Assembly (NCBI GenBank): GCA_041168905.1
Contig: JBEEJZ010000036.1
Location: 1-12,603 of the forward strand
Source of the DNA: JBEEJZ01 sp041168905
GTDB lineage: Bacteria; Pseudomonadota; Gammaproteobacteria; Burkholderiales; Burkholderiaceae_C
Reading direction: 5' to 3'
DNA: 12,603 nucleotides
The position numbers and the translations under genes were made by a program. The notes under the pieces are model-generated. The model was not told where the DNA came from. It ran no database searches and saw nothing but the letters and a program-made list of their open reading frames with translations. Of this stretch, positions 8,433-12,603 are shown piece by piece. The stretch's first letter is position 1. The number at the start of each line of letters is the position of its first letter.

Positions 8433-11105
8433 CTAAGGCCTGCGCCAGGCCTTTTCCAGCTCCACGGCGGCATAGACCAGCAGGGCCGCGCCTACGCACA
8501 GGGCCAGCTCACCCGCCCCCAGCGGAACGGTCTTGAAAATGGGTTGCAAAAACGGCACGTAAATCGTGGCCAGTTGCAGGGCCAGCGTCAGCAGCACCGC
8601 ACCTAGCAGGGGCCGGTTGCTGAGCAGGCCTTGCTGCCACAAAAACTCGCGCTCGGACCGGATGGCCAGCACATGGGCCATCTGGCTGAATGTCAAGACC
8701 GTGAACACCAGGGTTTGCGCGACGCCGGCATCTGCCCCGCGGCTCAGCGCCCAGGCCTGCACCCCCAGGCCCAATCCACCGATCAGCAAGCCAAATCCCA
8801 GTACGTGTTGCCAAAGTCCGCCGGCAAACAGGTTTTCAGAGGCAGGGCGGGGAGGGCGCTGCATCACCCCGCGCTCCGCTGGCTCCGCTGCCAGCGCCAG
8901 GCCGGGCAGGCCGTCGGTGACGAGGTTGATCCACAGGATGTGGATCGGCAGCAGCGGCAACGGCAAGCCGAGCATGGGCGCGAGGAAGATGGTCCAAACC
9001 TCCCCCGAGTTGCCGGTCATGGCGTAGCGCACAAATTTGCGGATGTTGTCGTAGATGCGTCGCCCTTCGCGCACCGCGCGCACGATGGACGCGAAATTGT
9101 CGTCCAGCAGCACCATGCTGGCCGCCTCGCGCGCCACATCGGTACCCGCTTTGCCCATGGCCACGCCGATGTCCGCCCGCTTGAGCGCGGGCGCATCGTT
9201 CACCCCGTCGCCGGTCATCGCTACAAACTGACCGCAGGACTGCTGCGCCTGCACGATCCTGATTTTTTGAGACGGATCCACCCGGGCATAGACGCTGACC
9301 TGGGCCAGTCTGGCACGCAAAGCGGGATCGTCCAGGTCAGCCAGTTCGGTGCCGGTAATGAGTTGGGCTGCAGCGTCGGTGCCAGCCTGGTCGTCAGCAA
9401 CGATGCCCACCTTCCTGGCAATCGCCAGCGCGGTGGCGGGGTGGTCGCCAGTGATCATGACCGGGCGTATGCCGGCGCTCAGGCAGGACCGCACGGCCTT
9501 GAGCGCCTCGGGCCGCGGTGGATCCATCATGCCGACCATGCCCAGCAATTGCTGGTGACCGGCGGCCAGCTTTTGCGGGTTGGGATCGTCCGGCAGTTCA
9601 CTCAGGTGTAAGCGGGCCACTGCCAGCACCCGCAAGCCACTTGCGGCCATCGACTCAGCTTGGGACAGCCATTTCGCGCTGTCCAGGGCCGCTGGCGCAG
9701 CGGGCGCCCAGACGCTGTTGCACAGCGGGATCACCGCCTCCGGCGCCCCCTTGGTGTAAAGCACATAGCCATGGGGCACCGGGTGATACGTGCTCATGCG
9801 TTTGTGACGGGCGTCAAAGGCGTGTTCGTGGGCACGCGGGTGGACCTGCTCCAGTGCCTGTTTGTCCACACCCAGGAGGTGGGCAGCGTCCAGCAGTGCC
9901 GTTTCGGTCGGGTCCCCCTGCCATTTGCCGTCAACCCCGGGCTGGGCATCGTTGCACAAGGCCAGGGCTCGCATCAGTTCCTGGCCCAGTGCGTCGGTTT
10001 GCCAGCCCGGCAGCTCGTGCACCTGCCCGTCGGCAGTCATCAACTGTTGAACCTGCATGCGGTTCAGTGTCAGCGTGCCAGTTTTATCGGTGCAGATGAC
10101 GCTGACCGAGCCTAAAGTTTCCACCGCCGACAGGCGCCGTATCAGCACGTGTGCCGCCACCATGCGGTGGGCCCCCAGGGCCAGCAACACAGTCACGACG
10201 GCGGGCAGGGCCTCAGGTATGGCCGCCACCGCCAGGCTCACAGCCACCAGAATCATGTGCAAGGCCGGCTCGCCACGGATCACCCCCACGGCGAACACCA
10301 CTGTGCAAATGGCCATGACCGCCCAGGCCATGCGTCGCCCCAAGGCCGACAGTCTTCGTTGCAGAGGCGTGCTGCGATCGCCGTCTTGCGCCAGGAGTTG
10401 GGCGACCCGGCCCAGTTCTGTGGCGGCACCGGTGGCCAGCACCAGACCGCGGCCTCGGCCCTGGCTGACCGTCGTGCCTTTGTAGACAATGTTCCAGCGG
10501 TCCGCCAGCGCGGGGGTTGCGTCCTGCATCACATCGCTGTGCTTGTGCACCGTGACCGATTCGCCGGTGAGGGCAGATTCGTCCACCCGCAGCTGTGCCG
10601 CCTCCAGCAGGCGCAAGTCGGCGGGTACCTGGCAACCGGCTTCCAGCAAAACGACGTCTCCGGGCACCAGCGCCTGGGCCTCCAGGGTTTGCACCAGGCC
10701 ATCACGAAGAACGCTGGCCTGGGCTTGCGCCAACATGCGCAGCGCTGCCAGCGCCCGTTCGGCCCGCCATGCCTGGGCCATACCGATGAGCGCATTGAGC
10801 ACCACGATGACCGCAATCACCAGCATGTCGATCCACTCGCCCACCAAGCCGGAGACCAGCGCTGCCGCCAGGAGCACGCCGATCATGAAATCCTTGAACT
10901 GCATCAGAAGCAGGCCTAGCGCCGATCGGGCAGGCGGGCTGGGCAAGCTGTTGGGGCCATATTGCTTCAGGCGCACCGCCGCATCGTGACTGCTCAGGCC
11001 CCGGGCCAGGTCTACCTGCAGCTGGCTTGCCAGTACCTGCGGATCCAGCAGGTGCGGTGATGCGGTGAGAGGGGGTGCTTCGCGGGTCTGCTTGATTTGA
11101 TGCAT
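8433..11105 (-). CDS. P2A-type cation-transporting ATPase (SERCA/PacL-like, probably Ca2+)
   Basis: An 890-residue inner-membrane pump, the usual size for bacterial Ca2+-ATPase-like proteins. Visible in order: cation-ATPase N-terminal domain (about 18-60), TM1-2, the actuator motif TGES at 180-183, TM4 PEALP with E298, the phosphorylated Asp340 in DKTGTLT, KGAPE in the nucleotide-binding domain, TGDGVND at 631-637, then the C-terminal membrane half. By alignment from memory with SERCA, N699, E702, N727, T730 and D731 match N768, E771, N796, T799 and D800, which supports Ca2+. The TM8 ligand E908 appears to be Gln808 here. The frame is open back to 11492, but the extra ~129 residues overlap the divergent gene and look non-coding, so the ATG at 11105 (MHQIKQTREAP) is chosen; no clear Shine-Dalgarno is seen. 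A role in Ca2+ efflux is likely; Mn2+ or another divalent ion cannot be excluded. Confidence 0.92.
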   Translation of the reverse strand: MHQIKQTREAPPLTASPHLLDPQVLASQLQVDLARGLSSHDAAVRLKQYGPNSLPSPPARSALGLLLMQFKDFMIGVLLAAALVSGLVGEWIDMLVIAVIVVLNALIGMAQAWRAERALAALRMLAQAQASVLRDGLVQTLEAQALVPGDVVLLEAGCQVPADLRLLEAAQLRVDESALTGESVTVHKHSDVMQDATPALADRWNIVYKGTTVSQGRGRGLVLATGAATELGRVAQLLAQDGDRSTPLQRRLSALGRRMAWAVMAICTVVFAVGVIRGEPALHMILVAVSLAVAAIPEALPAVVTVLLALGAHRMVAAHVLIRRLSAVETLGSVSVICTDKTGTLTLNRMQVQQLMTADGQVHELPGWQTDALGQELMRALALCNDAQPGVDGKWQGDPTETALLDAAHLLGVDKQALEQVHPRAHEHAFDARHKRMSTYHPVPHGYVLYTKGAPEAVIPLCNSVWAPAAPAALDSAKWLSQAESMAASGLRVLAVARLHLSELPDDPNPQKLAAGHQQLLGMVGMMDPPRPEALKAVRSCLSAGIRPVMITGDHPATALAIARKVGIVADDQAGTDAAAQLITGTELADLDDPALRARLAQVSVYARVDPSQKIRIVQAQQSCGQFVAMTGDGVNDAPALKRADIGVAMGKAGTDVAREAASMVLLDDNFASIVRAVREGRRIYDNIRKFVRYAMTGNSGEVWTIFLAPMLGLPLPLLPIHILWINLVTDGLPGLALAAEPAERGVMQRPPRPASENLFAGGLWQHVLGFGLLIGGLGLGVQAWALSRGADAGVAQTLVFTVLTFSQMAHVLAIRSEREFLWQQGLLSNRPLLGAVLLTLALQLATIYVPFLQPIFKTVPLGAGELALCVGAALLVYAAVELEKAWRRP
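8435..8455 (+). terminator. Intrinsic-type terminator hairpin after purL, inside the 3' end of the ATPase gene
   Basis: A perfect 8-bp inverted repeat, AAGGCCTG / CAGGCCTT, with a three-base CGC loop is followed on the + strand by two further T, giving TTTT in all. It begins 39 bases after the purL stop. It covers the last codons of the convergent P-type ATPase, whose TAG overlaps the left arm by one base. On the - strand the hairpin is followed by AGCTC, not a T tract, so the polarity fits purL. The T tract is short, so termination may be partial. Confidence 0.65.
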
Positions 11106-11221
11106 GGACGCAGTATGTACCCGGGTCTGGCGCAATGGCCCGATATTGCGCGCGTCTGCGGTATCGTTACCCCATGCGCCATGCCAAAAAGACGAGCCAG
11201 TCAACTCGCCATGCTTCCCCG

Positions 11222-12001
11222 ATGCGTCCGCCAGATCGGCGCAGGGGGCGCCTGCCGGGTCTGGATGCCATGCGGGGCCTGGCGATGCTCTGGATGACGG
11301 TGTTTCACGCCGCCTTTGATTTGAATCAGTTGGGCTACATCCGCCAAAACTTCTATGCCGATCCGTTCTGGACCTGGCAGCGAACCGCCATCGTGAGTCT
11401 GTTTTTATTGTGTGCCGGTGCGGGGCAGGGCATTGCGGTGGCGCAGCAGCAAAGTTGGCCCCGGTTTTGGCGGCGTTGGGCGCAGGTGGCACTTTGCGCC
11501 CTGGCGGTGACGGCGGTATCGTGGTGGATGTACCCGCACAGCTTTATTTACTTTGGTGTGCTACACGGCATGGCCTTGATGCTCATCGTGGTGCGGCTCA
11601 CGGCGCATTGGGGCAGCTACCTGTGGCTGGCGGGTGCCTTGGCGATGGGATTGCACCAGCTTGCCCCGCTGGTGCACAGCAGCTGGCCGGCGCTGGACAT
11701 GCTGAACGACCGCGCCTGGAACTGGCTGGGCCTGATCAACCGCAAACCCATCACCGAGGACTATGTGCCCCTGCTGCCCTGGCTGGGCGTTATGTGGTGG
11801 GGTGCCGCAATGGCGCCCATGGTCCTGAGGTGGTCAGAAAAGGGAGAGAGAGGCGCCGTGCCAGCAGCCCGGCGCGATAGCCAGCCGGCACGTGTGTTGG
11901 CCACCTTGGGGCTCCTGGGCCGCTGGAGCTTGCCCTACTACATGCTGCATCAGCCTGTGCTGATGGGGGCGATGATGGCCTGGGGCAACCTGGGAGCTTA
12001 G
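11222..12001 (+). CDS. Heparan-alpha-glucosaminide N-acetyltransferase-like membrane protein (HGSNAT_cat / DUF1624)
   Basis: An integral membrane protein of ~259 residues from this start, with about seven hydrophobic segments. The N-terminal signature RLPGLDAMRGLAMLWMTVFH opens TM1. Next come TM2 (AIVSLFLLCAGAGQGIAV), TM3 (ALCALAVTAVSWWMYP) and TM4 with the family's FGVLHGMAL. The PLLPWLGVMWWGAA segment and a final LGRWSLPYYMLHQPVLMG segment follow. These match the bacterial HGSNAT-like family; its bacterial substrate is generally unknown, and acyl transfer to a cell-envelope sugar is only an inference. Start choice is uncertain: in-frame ATGs also occur at 11135 and 11174, and none has a Shine-Dalgarno. 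11222 is preferred because it leaves a short basic tail before the conserved domain and the most room for promoters of this gene and the divergent ATPase. It converges on tkt, with 26 bases between stop codons. Confidence 0.82.
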   Translation: MRPPDRRRGRLPGLDAMRGLAMLWMTVFHAAFDLNQLGYIRQNFYADPFWTWQRTAIVSLFLLCAGAGQGIAVAQQQSWPRFWRRWAQVALCALAVTAVSWWMYPHSFIYFGVLHGMALMLIVVRLTAHWGSYLWLAGALAMGLHQLAPLVHSSWPALDMLNDRAWNWLGLINRKPITEDYVPLLPWLGVMWWGAAMAPMVLRWSEKGERGAVPAARRDSQPARVLATLGLLGRWSLPYYMLHQPVLMGAMMAWGNLGA

Positions 12002-12027
12002 CCGCCCCGCAGTTTGCCCACCACTTT

Positions 12028-12603
12028 TCAAGCCGCTAGCAAGCGACGGGTCTCGGCTACCACCGCCTCAGGCGTAATGTTGAAGAGCGAGTACAGGGCA
12101 TTGGCCGGTCCACTGGCGCCAAAGCTGTTCATGCCCACAAAGCCGCCGTCGATACCCAGGTAAGCGTCCCAACCCAGTCGTACGGCAGCTTCAATACCCA
12201 CCCGCACACCGGTGCCGAGCACGGTCTGCCGGTAGACCGCGTTCTGTGCATTGAAGAGCTCCCAGCAGGGCAGGGACACCACGGCGGTGGCGATGCCAGA
12301 AGCTTCGAGTTGCTCGCGCGCAGCCACCGCCAGCGCCACTTCAGAGCCGGTGGCCAGCAGCATGACCTGGCGCGGGCCGCAGGCGGACTCGTGCAGCACA
12401 TAGCCGCCACGGCTGGCCAGGTTGTCAGGGGTGTGCACGGTGCGTACCAGGGGCAGCGACTGGCGCGCAAACACCAGGCTGACCGGACCGGTGTTGTGGG
12501 CCAGTGCGGCCTCCCAGCATTCGGCGGCTTCCACCGCATCGGCTGGACGCATGACCAGCATATTGGGCATGGCGCGCAGCGAAGCCAGAATTTCAACGGG
12601 CTG
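12028..12603 (-). CDS. tkt: Transketolase, C-terminal part (5' end beyond window)
   Basis: The last 191 codons of a gene that continues past the right edge; the frame is open to the final base (first visible residues QPVEILASLRAMPNM). The sequence follows the third (C-terminal) domain of transketolase and the end of the pyrimidine-binding domain: ARQSLPLV, SRGGYVL, LLATGSEVALAV, VVSLPCWELF and GGFVGMNSFGASGPA occur in the expected order. The enzyme is cytoplasmic and TPP-dependent, and moves two-carbon units in the non-oxidative pentose phosphate pathway (and the Calvin cycle where present). The TPP-binding half lies outside the window. The protein ends in AETRRLLAA. No terminator hairpin with a T tract is visible between its stop and the convergent gene. 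Confidence 0.95.
   Translation of the reverse strand, partial: QPVEILASLRAMPNMLVMRPADAVEAAECWEAALAHNTGPVSLVFARQSLPLVRTVHTPDNLASRGGYVLHESACGPRQVMLLATGSEVALAVAAREQLEASGIATAVVSLPCWELFNAQNAVYRQTVLGTGVRVGIEAAVRLGWDAYLGIDGGFVGMNSFGASGPANALYSLFNITPEAVVAETRRLLAA

Noticed and set aside
8631..9611. + strand frame (326 codons) opposite the ATPase gene
   Set aside because: Runs antisense to the highly conserved P-type ATPase C-terminal half. Its composition is that of a shadow frame and it has no motifs.
11106..11492. N-terminal extension of the P-type ATPase frame
   Set aside because: The extra ~129 residues overlap the divergent acyltransferase-like gene, including its first conserved segments, and resemble no ATPase N-terminus.
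11976..12010. Possible hairpin (GGGGC ... GCCCC) between the HGSNAT-like gene and tkt
   Set aside because: Only a five-pair stem with a loop of about 17 bases and no T tract on either strand; not enough to call a terminator.
1..12603. Search for a novel defence, mobile or repeat-based system
   Set aside because: No direct-repeat array, transposase, integrase, toxin-antitoxin pair or unexplained conserved frame was seen. All long real frames are recognisable, mostly housekeeping, families.

Overview
The window reads as ordinary chromosomal DNA of a GC-rich betaproteobacterium. The protein sequences and gene order look like Burkholderiales, most likely the Comamonadaceae (Rhodoferax/Polaromonas type). 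That placement is inferred from recalled family resemblance, not from a search. Coding density is very high: six protein genes fill almost everything, no gap exceeds about 160 bases, and I see no RNA gene, insertion sequence, CRISPR array or prophage.

Layout from left to right. (1) The 3' part of an RpiR/MurR-type regulator (HTH plus SIS domain) on the + strand runs in from the left edge. (2) It converges on glnD, the PII uridylyltransferase/uridylyl-removing enzyme, which lies on the - strand just downstream of map (type I methionine aminopeptidase). map and glnD look like a two-gene transcription unit. (3) A 155-base divergent region separates map from purL, which encodes the long single-chain FGAM synthase, on the + strand. 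(4) purL converges on a P2A-type (SERCA/PacL-like) cation-transporting ATPase on the - strand. (5) A heparan-alpha-glucosaminide N-acetyltransferase-like (DUF1624) membrane protein diverges from the ATPase. (6) That gene converges on the 3' end of tkt (transketolase), which runs off the right edge.

The genes mostly serve central functions: nitrogen-status signalling (glnD), N-terminal protein processing (map), purine synthesis (purL) and the pentose phosphate/Calvin pathway (tkt). They do not form one pathway. Regulatory structure is compact. Two convergent pairs carry an intrinsic-terminator-like hairpin that lies inside the last codons of the opposing gene. map has an extended -10 element so close to its ATG that the mRNA may be leaderless.

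I found no convincing undescribed system. The points worth a second look are the embedded terminators, the possible leaderless map transcript, a polar insertion in PurL, a Gln at one Ca2+-ligand position of the ATPase, and the lower GC of the regulator gene.
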